A model generated the notes under the pieces. It saw only the letters and a list, made by a program, of their open reading frames with translations. It ran no database searches and was not told where the DNA came from. 64,000 nucleotides of DNA, taken from NCBI GenBank assembly GCA_022695795.1, contig MU404200.1, positions 1 through 64,000 of the forward strand, read 5' to 3'. Both the position numbers and the translations under genes were made by a program. This document shows positions 11,156-22,637 of this stretch, piece after piece; within the stretch, counting starts at the first letter, position 1, and each line of letters begins with the position of its first letter. This DNA comes from Biscogniauxia marginata. Lineage: Eukaryota > Ascomycota > Sordariomycetes > Xylariales > Xylariaceae.

Positions 11156-12265
11156 ACACGAGACAGAAATGGAGAAGGAGAGGGAGAGATAGAGAGATGA
11201 GGGATAAGTGCATATGCCTCGCAGCGACGTGTCTCGCCTCGCCTCGCCTCTTGACCGAGGGGGGTGATTGTTTATGGCTGTATGTGACGGTATGTCTGCG
11301 CTGGCGTTGAAGGTGATTGGGCGCAATTATGATTCAACAAGGAGGGGGGAAGGGTTGATGAAGAAATGGAGTAGTGATCGAATCAAATGTGACCACCACG
11401 TGTTTACCTGGGATCCGCCGTAGCCTCTGTTAAAAAACAAAGAGGGTTCATGTGCTAGGTGATCTCGATACCATCTTTATTGGTACTGTATATGTAGGTG
11501 ATGAATATTTTTGTTTGTTTGTTCTCGTCTTCTTGCCTCTTCCCCGTATTCTGCTCTTCGATGCCATACATTTGTTACGCATGTGGAGAGGTAGGGGGGT
11601 TGATTGATGTATGTACGTCGATGTAGTTGAAATATGAAGAAGAGTTGAAAGAAGGAAAAAATGGACATGATGGAAGAAATGGATTTACCTTTTTTTTGGT
11701 CTTACTTGCAACGTGCTCCATATTCCTGTGCCTACCTAAGCTAGTAAACTATAACTGCCATGTTAGTAAGTAACTAATGTTATTTTTACTCCATGTGTCC
11801 TTGTCGGTTTGGGCATAGCTGAGGGAGAATTGCCCCTCCGTAAGAAGAGAGGGAAGGAGAAGACAGAAAAAATACTAATCCATTAATAATAAATTTAAGG
11901 TGAACCAGCGGGATGGAAGAGGAGAAGCTTGGGCCTTTATGCGGCAGCCCCGCAGTCAGTACTGCGTTTTATGACTGGGCCCCCCCTCCCATGCTGCATC
12001 CAATTGGCAATCCACAACGCTGCTATGGGAAAAACATCTCAGCGATTGAATTGGTTGCAGTGGTAGGTAGTACCTAGGTACATGGATGCTACTACTTGAA
12101 CCCTGAAAACCCTGGACTCCATTCCATGTAGCTACCACGACAGCCTCTACCTAATGAAAAAGTTGAATTGCTGCATACAGTACAGGTTTAACTACGAAGA
12201 CGTGCGCTCAACATATGCATCTTGCACCACACGGCAACCTATACCCATCCAGCTCTAAGCTAGAT

Positions 12266-12358
12266 ACGTACATACACACATACGCACACATACATACCTA
12301 CATACCTACATACCTACTACTACTGCTACTACTACTACATACATACTTACTACATACC
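12266..12358 (+). repeat. CATA/CCTA/CTA-rich microsatellite array
   Basis: Mixed ACAT, ACCT and ACT repeat units running for about 90 bp. They are related in composition to the TAGGTA/TACCTA motifs elsewhere in the window. Confidence 0.85.
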
Positions 12359-12776
12359 GATCTGCTCTTGCCTACCTCGGCCTCTTTTTTTTTGGTCTGT
12401 GTTTATACCAATTTTATTTTTGTTTCGACCTGGCTACGCACATCATATATAAAACATTGTTCTGCTTGGATGAGGTATGTCCACTATGTAGGTATGCATG
12501 CGTGCATGTAGGTAGGTACTTAGTTCCCGGCTCGAGGTACCTATAAATGGGGACTAGATATTGTTCCACCTGCCAACTGCACGTAAAGCGCTATCGCAGG
12601 TTGAACAGGCGCTACCACGCTATCTCTAGCTAACTACATTACATACATAACCTCTCTATCCTACTCCGTACGACTACCTAACCATACCATGCCATGCCAT
12701 GAGGTCCCATGCCATACCTCCCGTACCTGCCATACCACCTATACCTATACCTACCTAACCTTACCTACCTACTTTA

Positions 12777-12810
12777 CCATACATACATACATACGTACAT
12801 ACATACATAC
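12777..12810 (+). repeat. (CATA)n microsatellite
   Basis: Tandem ACAT units with one ACGT interruption, preceded by several CATACC and CTACCTA units from 12665 onward. Confidence 0.9.
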
Positions 12811-13106
12811 CTAACCACCTTAGCCCAATCCACAACCACCTGCCAACCATCCCCATCCCATACCTTGCCATACCTGCCTACTATTCCCACCTCGTTGCCT
12901 CTCTTCCCTCTTCTCGGGCCCGCTCCATTTACCTTGACACTTACCATACCATTCTTCACCTACACGCAACCAAGCCGGCGAGAAACACTTCATGTATACT
13001 CCTTCCTGGTGAGAGAGAGCACATCTTGGTCACCTTGACCCCTTCATTATGAGGTAGCTATAGAATAGTATACCCATCCCACGAGCACGAGCGAGCGCCC
13101 AACGAC

Positions 13107-15001
13107 ATGCATCCCGCTCCTAGTTTATCGGAATCCTTCCCCAAAGCCTCCAAGACGGATGAGAGAGCCCAGCATATCGCCCGCCACCAGGAGCAGGATT
13201 CCTCCCAGCAGCCCCAGCCGCAGTCTGCTGCACAAGCTGCATCCCTGAAGCTCGACAGCCATTCGACTTCCGCCAGTCAGTCTTCGCCGCCCATGAGGAA
13301 AGATACGGCTTCGAGCACCTCGACAAATGCTACCGATGCCACCGCTGTCACCAATGCCTCAGCTGACACAAACGCGACAGGCTTTAGTGTAGAGTCCTCC
13401 CAGTCCATCTTCTCAGTCAAGGATGGCTCCGAGATCTCGAGCAACCGGCGAGCGAGCCGCCGACGCACCGGGCCTCTCTCTGCTCAACAGAGGGAGAAGG
13501 CTGCCCTGATCCGGAAATTGGGCGCGTGTGGAGATTGTCGAAGGCGCCGGGTTGCTGTAAGTCCGAGCCTCCCCCCCTATTTTCCTCCCCTTCTTGTGCC
13601 CCCCCTCCCCCCTTGTCTCAGTTGCTATGCCTCTCCAACACGGGCGCCGAACTCACATTAAGCTCCTTCAAGTGTCACCCTAACCATCACAATATGACCT
13701 GGGAAGACGCCGTGCGAAAGTATCGTTCTTCGAGTCCGCTGCAGGATCTCGCGCCCCTGGCTGGCCGACCAATTAGCCCGGCTCCGAAACGTGTCAGGAC
13801 CTCCTACACTCAGGATCACCAGGAGATGGATGTCGATGCTGCAGCTCCTGCAACTCCCCACGCTCAAGCGGTTCCTGGCCGCCAATCCATCCATGATTCG
13901 CGCATCAGAACGCCTCTGCCCTCTGGTCCGCGGCTAGAAAAATCCATTTCCATGCCAGCTTTACCCGCTACGCCATCGCCCTATCAAACAATGCCGAACC
14001 TCGACTCGGTCAAGGCCGATTTGGAGAGTACGGCTTCGAGTATCCTATCATCGCCACACAGGAATCGTTACGCTAGTGTCTCTGCTCTCCTCATAACGTG
14101 GCAGGATGACGATGATCCTAGCGTGATTGCTGCCGTGAATGAACTGGCCGAGGTCTTCGAAAAATACTACCATTTCAAATTGGAAATAATCAAGATTCCA
14201 GCGTCCGCATCGGATGGATGTACCAACCCCTGGAGGTGGCTATCGCGGATAATCAACGAATTCACCGATAAAAGCGACACGAGAGATGTCCTGAAGATTG
14301 TGTACTACAATGGGTACAGTTACCTGGATGAGAATAGGGAGATGGTTCTAGCAAGGCGAGTGGCCCATGGCCTGGATAAATCTTGCTAACGGCACTGACT
14401 TTGTTTCAGCTCTAGAGGACGGGAAAAGGCTTCGACGATTCGATGGAGCGGCATACAGCAGATCTTGGAGGAGGCTTGTTCCGATACGCTAATCATCATG
14501 GATTCCGCATATTACCCGTCGTCTAAGATGGTCCGTCAAAAGGGAGTCCTGGAGCTGATCGCAGCTTCAGCTTCCGAGGACTATTTCAGCATGCTTGATC
14601 GGGGCAGTTTCACTAGGACGCTTGCGGACCTTCTTCGCACCCGAGCCGCGCAACGTCTCCCCAACGCACTTACAGCCGCTGAATTACACTCGAAGCTCTT
14701 GTCCATCTATCCCAAGATAATCTACGACAGACACCCGGATAAGGATGCAATCATGAGGTTCCCGTCGCCGCTACATATGCAAATATCGGGCAATTCGAGA
14801 TTGCCCTCGATTACGTTATCCCCGCCACAACTTCCAAGAACACTGTCTAGTCCCGAGATGGCCCGCTGTCCTCAATTGACATTCTCAATACGAATGACCG
14901 AAGATGCTCTCAGCCTCGATAGCTGGACCGACTGGCTTCGCATGATGCCGGAAGGAATCAGGGATCTCAAGGTTGAAGGGCCATATCATACGTTTAGGTG
15001 A
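13107..15001 (+). CDS. Cys-cluster protein with degenerate caspase-like domain
   Basis: Predicted 574 residues from three exons: 13107-13556, 13673-14355 and 14410-15001. Intron 1 is GT-AG. Intron 2 fits only as GC-AG (donor GCGAGT at 14356, branch GCTAAC, acceptor TTTCAG), because the nearby GT donor gives an immediate stop. Residues 1-120 are Ser/Thr/Gln-rich and disordered. Residues 138-152 carry a basic cysteine motif (GACGDCRRRRVACHPNHHN) split across intron 1. From about residue 283 the pattern ASVSALLITWQDDDD, IVYYNGYSY and LIIMDSAYY follows the fungal caspase-like (peptidase C14-type) fold order. The usual catalytic His (YYGGHG) reads YNGYS and the catalytic Cys (DCC) reads DSA, so proteolytic activity is not expected. 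The family assignment is by motif order only; function is unknown, and a regulatory or scaffold role is inference. Confidence 0.85.
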
Positions 15002-18000
15002 CACTCTGTGTTCGTCCCGACCGATCATCCTACGTTATACACTCGCTCCCCGCCCGCCCTAAGAAATTCCTTTTGTTTTCACTTTTAAAAGGGGGAAAGA
15101 AAAAGGAGAAAAAAACAACAACATCAACATCAACAGCAACAAAAGATATACCACGAGACCATCATCTCAGACACTGCATTCGCTTTCACCACTTTCATTT
15201 CCTTACTATGATATCCATTCTTCACTAGAGTACCTCGGCCATCCCGTCCTTTAATATGCGTTAACAGCACGAAACAAAACAAAAAACATCTCCTTAAAAC
15301 CTCTCACTACTATGCCGGAATGTCAAGGCTGGAGCTATTATGCCGACTTTCCTTGGCCGTAGTATGGTCATTAACCTGCTCTTTACGTCGCTTTTCTTTT
15401 TTTTCTTTTTGCATCGACATGATGGAGGACGATGAGAGGCTTGGTCATTGGAGCTCTTTGCATTAAATATAGACTTCGAACCATTATGCTTGCCATATAT
15501 ATTGCAACCAAAAGCACAAACGACTAATCAGTCCCCAGGGATCTATCTATTGAAAAGTATATATTACCGATAAGATTATTTATTATGTTATGGGAGTTGG
15601 ATATAGTACCCTTATTTGTATTATTTTATAGCATATTTACTAACAGCATAGCCGCTTCGAGCTGCCTCTGGTTTCTACTTCTGGCATCAAACGAAGCATT
15701 CATTATATTATAGCTTGATACCCTCTTACAAATCGAAAAGAACAGGAAAAGGAGAAAAAATGTATTTCAAAATAAAAAAAGGGAGCGCGTTATTAGTTTC
15801 TACCTAACTTCACCTAGTTACTATAAATAAACCGGAAACTTTTCTCAATCACCTCACTTTTGTTGTAGTGACGGAAACAAACGGGACGGGCCGTCCAGGG
15901 CTTTTTTATTCCCCCCAATCCCTCTCCGCTCAGTGCCCAAACGAAACCCCCGTCCCAAACCGGTAATAGGGGGTGGGAAATGGAAAAGGAAAATTCCTGT
16001 AAAAGGTGATACAAAGCTGAATAAGGAGCGTCACATCGCGTCACCTCCCTGCCAACGCATCAAAACGTCAGCCATCTATACAGCTACCGTGGCACGCGCC
16101 TTGGTGATTTAATTTCGCATTATGTACAATTGCAGAAGAGAGGGGGATGGGATGAGATGGGGATGCCGCCTCGGCCGGTTGACTGGCTGGGCTGGCGCTA
16201 CATCATGCTGCTTTGCTGCTCTCACTACCTGAGGGCGCAAGCTTGGCGCGCGCTGCGCATCGAAATAACGTAACTTTCTTTCCAATGGCTCGTCAAATTT
16301 TTGCTTTTTCTTCTTTTGTTTTGGCCGGTCTTGTCCTGTTCCAAGGCGAAGAGGCAACAGAAAAACAAGGACAACAGTAACAACAACAGCGAAGGGATCG
16401 ACATAAAATAACACTTATGATTAGGTGACGACATGTAGTGCTATGGGAGATGCATGAACCGATACGGCAGCTATCGACAGGTACCTCGGCAGAGGTGCTC
16501 AGATACATATAGGATCTACACGTACAACTCGGCCTCAATCTCGTGGCATATGTACCCAATCCCTAAGATGGCGTTGTGTGTGTACTGTGTGCTGTTAATT
16601 GTCGTTGACGATGCCACCACATTTAGCTGGCTAGCTAGCTGAATGATTGACTAAATAGGTATAGGTAAGTGAACATCTATCTAGCCTTCCCTTTCCCCCT
16701 CTCTATCTATCTGTCTGTCTGTCCGTCCGTCTCTCCCTTGTATCTGGAGACTTTTTTTTGTTTCATTCGTGTCCTGAGATGACAGGAGCTGTCAGCCGTA
16801 GACGTCCCCGCTGGGCCTCGCCTCCTCTGACCTATACGGCCTGACCAGGCCGGGAACCAGGCCAGACTAATAAGACTAGTTGTAAGAAGACCACACACGG
16901 ATAGGGAGAGAAAGAGGGGGGGGACCCAACATTGGGAATCTTGCGAATAGAATACAAGCGCTTATTTTATTTTTCTCTCTCGCTTCTCTCTGTCTCGTTT
17001 CTTGTTATTTACTTTCCCGCGTCGTCTCACCGTGTGGAAGTGTAAAATAACATATCACATAGTGAGTCGCGTTGTCGTGATGGATGACCGCCACGCCATC
17101 GCCATCGCCCATACCCATACCCATACCAATGACCCGTGATAAGGCCAACCATAGTATCTAGCTAGCTAGTGATTCCAGTCAGCCTACCATAGGTTAAACC
17201 CCCTCTCCCCCCGAGTCTTACAGCCCAGCTCAGTACGTAATGAGAATAATGACCGGCAATGTACTATTGCTGTAAACACTCTCTCTTTCTTTTGCCCAAC
17301 CTCTCCTCCCCCTTTTTCTTGCCGGTCTACCCGTGAACGTGAGACCAAACACGGAGAGATTGGGAAATTGGAAGGCGAAGGAAAGGAGGAGAGGAGCAGG
17401 AAGTGAAAAGGATAGCTAATCAACGGATCGAATAGCTTTTGACATTACCAACACGAGATATGACTTACGGACTTACTAACAACCTGTTGTCCCAGCTCTT
17501 TCCGTGCTCACGCCCCCTATTTTCTCTCCCACCTATCATGCACCCCCCTCTCCTCTCCCCCCTTTGTTCTCCTTACTAAAAAACTCTACACCGAGAACCC
17601 CTACCCGATTCTCCCAGTCTCTTCTAATCTCCTTCCTGCCTACCCCTTCACTTACACCTGCAACCCCGGCAAATGTACCACATACACAACCCCCCCAAGT
17701 CTCTCCCCCTCCTCCTTCCCTCCTTCCGCGCCCTTTCAAGCTAAACCTCCGGATCAGCAACAACAATATCCTCCCCATACCTCCCTTCCGTTTCCCTCAG
17801 CGGCTTCCGCCATGAGCCGCGCGCTCATAGCCACACAGTCCCTCCAAACCCACATCTCCTCCTGGTTATTCCCATCCATATCATACCCATCCCCATCCCA
17901 ATCCTTCGGCACACAGGTAAGCCATGACATACCCAACCTCGCGGCCACTCCGTCCTGCCCTCCGCCGGTCGCTAATCCGACGACGCCGCTTCCCCCCCCC

Positions 18001-18535
18001 TTCTCTTTCCCTCCCCCACATCACACTACGGACCGGCGCCGCGCCGACGAGGCTAAGCTCAGCATGGAGTATGTGTGTGCTGCCCTGTGAGGTTGAGTAC
18101 ACGTTATGCGAATAGATCTTCCCCCGGGACGCCGGGGCGCGGGGGCGGGAACTAACTATGCTAGGTGGGTACCTATAGGATAGGTTGTAGATCGGGTGTC
18201 ATAATTAGACTTGGGACAAAAATGGAGAAGGAGAAGAAGAAGGAGAAGAAGGAGAAAAGGAGGGCTATACATATATTAGTATGCCGAGAGTCATTTGTTT
18301 CTTGATGCGGCTATTTTTTAATTCTAGAAATAGCATATCGGGAGAGTTGCGAGAGTATATAACGTTAAATGTTTCGAAGATTTTTAACAATAATTATAAT
18401 AAAGTTCATAATTATATAAAAACAGGATGATTAGGTAGGTATAGAAAATTTAATTATAACTTCGATCTCCCTTTTTGATTTTAATTCACCGTCTGACTTT
18501 AATATAGTAGGTTCTCGTAGGACGGCAATCCTCCC
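15002..18535. other. Intergenic region, simple repeats
   Basis: The 3' flank of the caspase-like gene, then AT-leaning and pyrimidine-rich DNA. Microsatellite-like tracts include CTAT/CTGT/CCGT at 16703-16733, CCCATAC near 17107-17127 and (GGAGAA)n at 18226-18262. An AT-rich patch lies at 18310-18480. The Pro/Ser/Leu open frame at 17504-17815 is a product of C-rich DNA. No supported gene. Confidence 0.6.
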
Positions 18536-18619
18536 TTTCAGAAACAGATCCCATACATAAAACGCCGTTACGTCCCCCGATTACTAGCATGATACCCAGC
18601 CTCTCATAATCTTGTCTGC

Positions 18620-20090
18620 CTTATTACCCCCCCGGAGGACTAGACCGGAAAGCCGCGGCAACGTCTGTACCCGGCTGCGGCGCCTCAAGGAGAAGAAAGG
18701 CATCGCACCTCTCTATCCGATGCTGGACGTGGTCATCGCGTGGTAGCTCGATAAGACAATCTGGCACGAAGCTCTTTTCGAGTCTATCGTGACCACTCTT
18801 CAACCTAGACATTTCAATTAATAGCCTATTGCTCGTACACCCTTAAGAATTTCTAGCACTGGGCCGACAACGGGGGGCTGAGATTGTCAGGCTCGCAGAC
18901 TTGATTCTACCCGTGAGATCCGGGCCCGCTGGCTCACAAGCTGCTTTCGCTGAGGTTGCGAACATCCTGGCTATTTTGGCGTGCACGTGTGGCCACCACG
19001 CTGGGCTGTCGACTGCGGTCCGGCTCCACGTAGGGGCTGCTCAGGTGGTCCATCGAGCCCTCAAGGGACGCGATGCACTCCAGCTTAGGCCAATACGTAG
19101 TTCGCTGTTCCAGAGGCCAGCAAACGTACTCGTCGCCGTCATGGAACTGACGGGATCGATGGGCAGTGCCCGAGAGAGCGGGGAATTTATCCTCCGAAAA
19201 TGTGAGCGGGAGCCTTGTGTATTCGTGCACCATCTCAAACTACTCCGGCAGCTTCTCGCTATGGTCCCGATACTACGTCTGTGTGCTGTGGAGAATGGCT
19301 CCCAGCAATACCTTGGAATTCGGGAAACGCTCGCCACCGTCCCGAAGCATTGGCAATCATGGCAGTAGAGACACTCCCAGACTACCTCGCTGGCTGCGAA
19401 GTGCACGGCGCGCCTCGAGAGGAGCCTCTCTTGGAGCACCCAGCCACGTCGGAGCAAAAGCGCAACTTCAATTGCCATGTTGTTGTGGGTCTCGCTGCCT
19501 TTGAAATGTAGTAGTGACCTCCTGTTGAATATAGGACTATACAGACTGTGATGTGAGTCCGGTGAATTAGTTGCCACCAGGGTGAGGGCAGCGCAGGAGT
19601 GATTAGACATCACACATGATCGTCCACTTCCCCGCCCAATCATCTGCATCATCCGGGATGATGCAGAGGCTATCAATTCATAGGTATCGGAAGCCCAGAT
19701 CCCGCATCGTCTCTATAACGCACTGAAAAGTGGGTAGAATAGTATCCCAGGCGATGCAGTCTCTATTCTGCCTCAGGGTTTTCCGGCAAACGTTAAGTAG
19801 TCAACATGGAGACTACGAAGATCGGTGCGACTTTCTAGAAGTCTAACCCCGAATGGACAACTCGGACTTTTGATTGCTGTAAGGGTACGTATATTACTTG
19901 CTGTTGTGCTGGAGAGGGAAAGCTCCTCTCTAGGTCTACTATCCATAATACTATATACATCACAATGCATGGGCCACATGTCCGTGACAATTGTCGAGGA
20001 GGCGTGAAGGCACGAAATCCGAGACTTCCGCTCGGCATCGGTCGTGAGACCTCACACATATTGAATGCCATTCCGGATTTGGTTTAAGGT
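18620..20090 (-). pseudogene. HET-domain (heterokaryon incompatibility) protein, pseudogene
   Basis: Read on the minus strand, the hallmarks of the HET domain appear in order: ILPTFQCVIETMRDLGFRYL (about 19680-19735), then IDSLCIIPDDADDWAG, then ALTLVATNSPDS, then RGWVLQERLLSRRAVHF with VVWEC (about 19380-19450). Between RYL and IDSLCII the conserved Trp codon is TGA (19678-19680), a TGG-to-TGA change. The frame then shifts again before ALTLVAT, and a C-terminal tail with further stops continues to about 18620. Upstream of 19800 the expected N-terminal part is only vaguely traceable. HET proteins trigger cell death on non-self fusion; this copy cannot make a full product. A G:C-to-A:T nonsense change is compatible with RIP, but one site proves nothing. 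Confidence 0.8.
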
Positions 20091-20957
20091 CACAGCATAT
20101 TTTGTTCTACTCGGGACCGGGTGACCAACATGAAATTCGGTTGGAACGTTCGGATCGGTAACAATTAGGTGTTTTGAATCTACCTATCACATAAATATCG
20201 ACCCCAAAGTTTGGAGGGGAAAAGGAGGGGCGGGGCGTTCGCTGGGGAAGCTCTAGATCGTACTTCTCGCTAGGATTCAGCCCCGGGCGTCAAGGGGGTT
20301 CCGTCCGGAGATAATGCTATAATCCCAGGACCACGTGATCGATTTAGGGCGAGCTGCCGGGGCACATTCTCAAGATTGCCTCGGAGAATAGCTCGCGTTT
20401 ACGGCACCCTTTCTTCCCCGCATTTTTCAACGCGACGAACGTGCTGTTCTGTCATGTGTTATTATGTCCACGTGGTGGGCATAAGGGGCATGCCGGAGGC
20501 AGCAGAAAAAGAGAACGATTCTCTACAGGACCTAAGGCAATACAACCTAGCATCTTAGAGTTGTGGGTACTGTTGAACTGTAGTTAGGTATCCAGTAAGT
20601 CTGCAAAGTTCACAGTCTGACTATCATATTGGTGATAAATGTGTATTGCATTGACGCAACCACATGATATTTTATATACAATTAGAAGGCTGCTATATAA
20701 TATAAGATTTGAATAGCGATCGTGTGACTGAAAAAAATGGCAGGAGAGAAAGAACCAATGTCTTTGACTCGCATTGTGGCTATATAGCAAGACTGCATGG
20801 AATCAAACCATATAGTATAGTGGTAAAGAATGGATTAAGTAGGAGGGTACGAGAATAATTAGTATAGTACCGAGTGACAAGTACGCCCTAAACGCTCCCT
20901 TTATATTAAATAGTTTTTTGACCGCGCAGCAAAAGCAGAATACAGCCCGGGTCATGC
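20091..20957. other. Intergenic region
   Basis: No gene recognised. It lies between the HET pseudogene and the DUF7587-like locus and becomes AT-rich toward 20880. Confidence 0.5.
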
Positions 20958-21522
20958 CTATGCTCCAAAGATCGATATTCTAGTAACTATTCTGCCGGGA
21001 ATATAATCCAAGGCAAACCACTCTGACCGTTGACTGACACGGACATCTACTCCTAAGTGCTGCTGAACAGCAAATGTCGAGATAAAGGTCGTAACGCCAC
21101 TGTCGTCATCGACGTGGAGCAAGGCCGGCAACCTTACGGTCTTTTCGCCGAAAACAATCTCCAGAGTCGAAGACTGTAGGCGAGGAACATGAATTTCCGC
21201 GATAAAGACGTCACGCTGCCCCCTATTCGCGAGGTGCCTAGCTCGCTCTTCTGCGTCTCCTATACATCGTGTTGTTATTAGTACTCTCTGAGTCGCGGCC
21301 ATCTCGTAGGCAATACGTACTCCTGTTATCGAATATCGATATGAATGGCGTGGGCTGCTCGGAGCGGTCTTTCCAGTTTAAATGGTGCTCGATTTTGTTC
21401 TTGTTGAGCCAGTGGCTATAGTCCATCCAATAATGGCCCCGTGCCGCAAAACCGTCTGGATTGTCATAAAAAGTGAAAGAATGACACCACTGCACACGGT
21501 AGAAATACTTGGGTTCCACCAT
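20958..21522 (-). pseudogene. DUF7587-like protein with a frameshift
   Basis: Starts at 21522 with FYRVQWCHSFTFYDNPDGF and HLNWKDRSEQPTPFISIFDN. Near 21325-21335 the reading frame must move by one base to continue as VRIAYEMAATQRVLITT, RGQRDVFIAEIHVPRL and so on to the stop at 20958. The pattern 'FYRV... HLxW..R...TPFIS... VFIAEI' matches a fungal domain of unknown function (DUF7587 type) as I know it. No plausible intron joins the two frames, because the protein sequence is continuous across the shift; so either a real frameshift or a single-base sequence error. Its 5' end and upstream DNA are duplicated at 22152-22470. About 187 codons in all. Confidence 0.6.
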
Positions 21523-21850
21523 TGTTCAGTGGGAATGACTAGGCTGATAGAGATGTCTCTGACTGGCGTTTTGTCGTGGCTGAACGTCGTCCTATGCGTT
21601 ACCGCAGCGCGACAAAAACAGGACTAATTATGCATCTAGGTATATAGTTACATCCTTCGGACGCTAACAATGTTATCATGTCGTAGCGGAACTATGCGGG
21701 GATTTTAGGCAAACCTCACCTGTGACCTGTCGGCACAACGGCAGTCAGCAGTGGCTATGTGTGTTGCATGATCTGATAAGTGATCCAAAAATAAAACAAA
21801 AATGGAACGACCACTTCTCATTAGGTGCGACTATATTACGAGGTACTTAT
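21430..21850. repeat. Segmental duplication, copy A
   Basis: Aligns with 22152-22470. It covers the first roughly 30 codons of the DUF7587-like gene (minus strand) and its upstream region. Shared blocks include CTGCACACGGTAGAAATACTT and a stretch around GACCTGTCGGCACAACGGCAG (21725-21745) against the matching stretch at 22360-22380. Copy A keeps about 90 bp (near 21598-21688) that copy B lacks. Many differences are transitions. Confidence 0.8.
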
Positions 21851-21999
21851 TCGTGTTACGGTTCTATATTATGTTATAATCTTTAATTAGTCAAGCATAT
21901 ACATTGTAGCTATTAGACTGTCAGGTTTTAGTAAATACGATGGTGTGCAGTTGACCCGAAAATCATTTCTTCCATTTCAGCTTTCTGGTTAACCGTAAT

Positions 22000-22161
22000 A
22001 GTGGCTATATCCGATATCACGTGTACGGGTATATATAAGAGGGGTAAGTCTCCCTAGAGAGGAGATGACAGGACTAGAAAGTGAGGTGTCAGACTGTGTC
22101 TCAATATACGGGTGCCCTATCACACTGCTTCTCTTTTATCTAATGCTATGGCCCATTTAAC
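22000..22161 (+). mobile_element. LTR relic, copy on plus strand
   Basis: A diverged copy of the LTR at 40238-40482, which lies on the opposite strand. Shared blocks in order: ATATCACGTGTA, GTATATATAAGAGGGGTAA, a GAG-rich stretch, CTCAATATA, GGGTGCC and TATCACRCTGC. The TATATAAG box would be the LTR promoter. The 5' end is eroded; the 3' part ends around CATTTAACA, directly next to duplication copy B. Confidence 0.65.
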
Positions 22162-22470
22162 AACGACCCCGTGCCACAAAATCGTCTGGACTGCCATAGA
22201 AAGTGAAAGAACGGCAACACTGCACACGGTAGAAATACTTGAGTTCCATCCTTATTCAGTGGGATGATCGGGTGAATAGGAGTTGTCTCTGACTCTCTAA
22301 CTGACATTTCATCGTGGGCGGGACTGTGCAGGGATTGTGGGATGACCTTACCTACCTGTAACCTGTCAGCACAACGGCAGCCATCAGTCGATGTGTGCTG
22401 CATTATCTGCCAAGTCGTCAAAAAACAGAGTGGCCGCTCCTTATTAGGTGCAACTATACGCGGTATAGGG
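22152..22470. repeat. Segmental duplication, copy B
   Basis: A shortened, diverged copy of 21430-21850. On the minus strand it still shows FYRVQ, SFTFYGSP and a stop where copy A reads HYWMDY, so it is a dead gene fragment. It abuts an LTR relic on one side and supplies the upstream DNA of the gene starting at 22638 on the other. Confidence 0.8.
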
Positions 22471-22637
22471 TATCCATACGGACGGTTCACCGGATGCAAC
22501 ACTGTGGCAGTACCTTTGCGACGCCAGATCCAGAAAGGTCACATGCGGACGTGTGAACGTGTTGGACTCGAGGCAAGGCAGTTTTCGTTTTTTTCTAAAA
22601 GGTTTTTGGTAGTCATCCGTCAAACGAAACGCGCAAC

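Larger units (their letters stand above)
8561..13106. other. Intergenic region with simple repeats
   Basis: No gene is supported. The content is low-complexity purine tracts, a GAGATACA tandem array, CATA/CCTA-rich arrays and TAGGTA motifs, with pyrimidine-rich promoter-like DNA just before 13107. Several 60-180-codon open frames are products of these repeats (Ser/Leu/Cys or Tyr/Leu runs). Confidence 0.6.

Noticed and set aside
10778..11326. 182-codon Ser/Leu/Cys-rich frame on the minus strand
   Set aside because: Product of the GAGATACA and GA-rich tandem repeats.
17504..17815. 103-codon Pro-rich ORF
   Set aside because: C-rich low-complexity DNA, no signal peptide or domain, no splice context.
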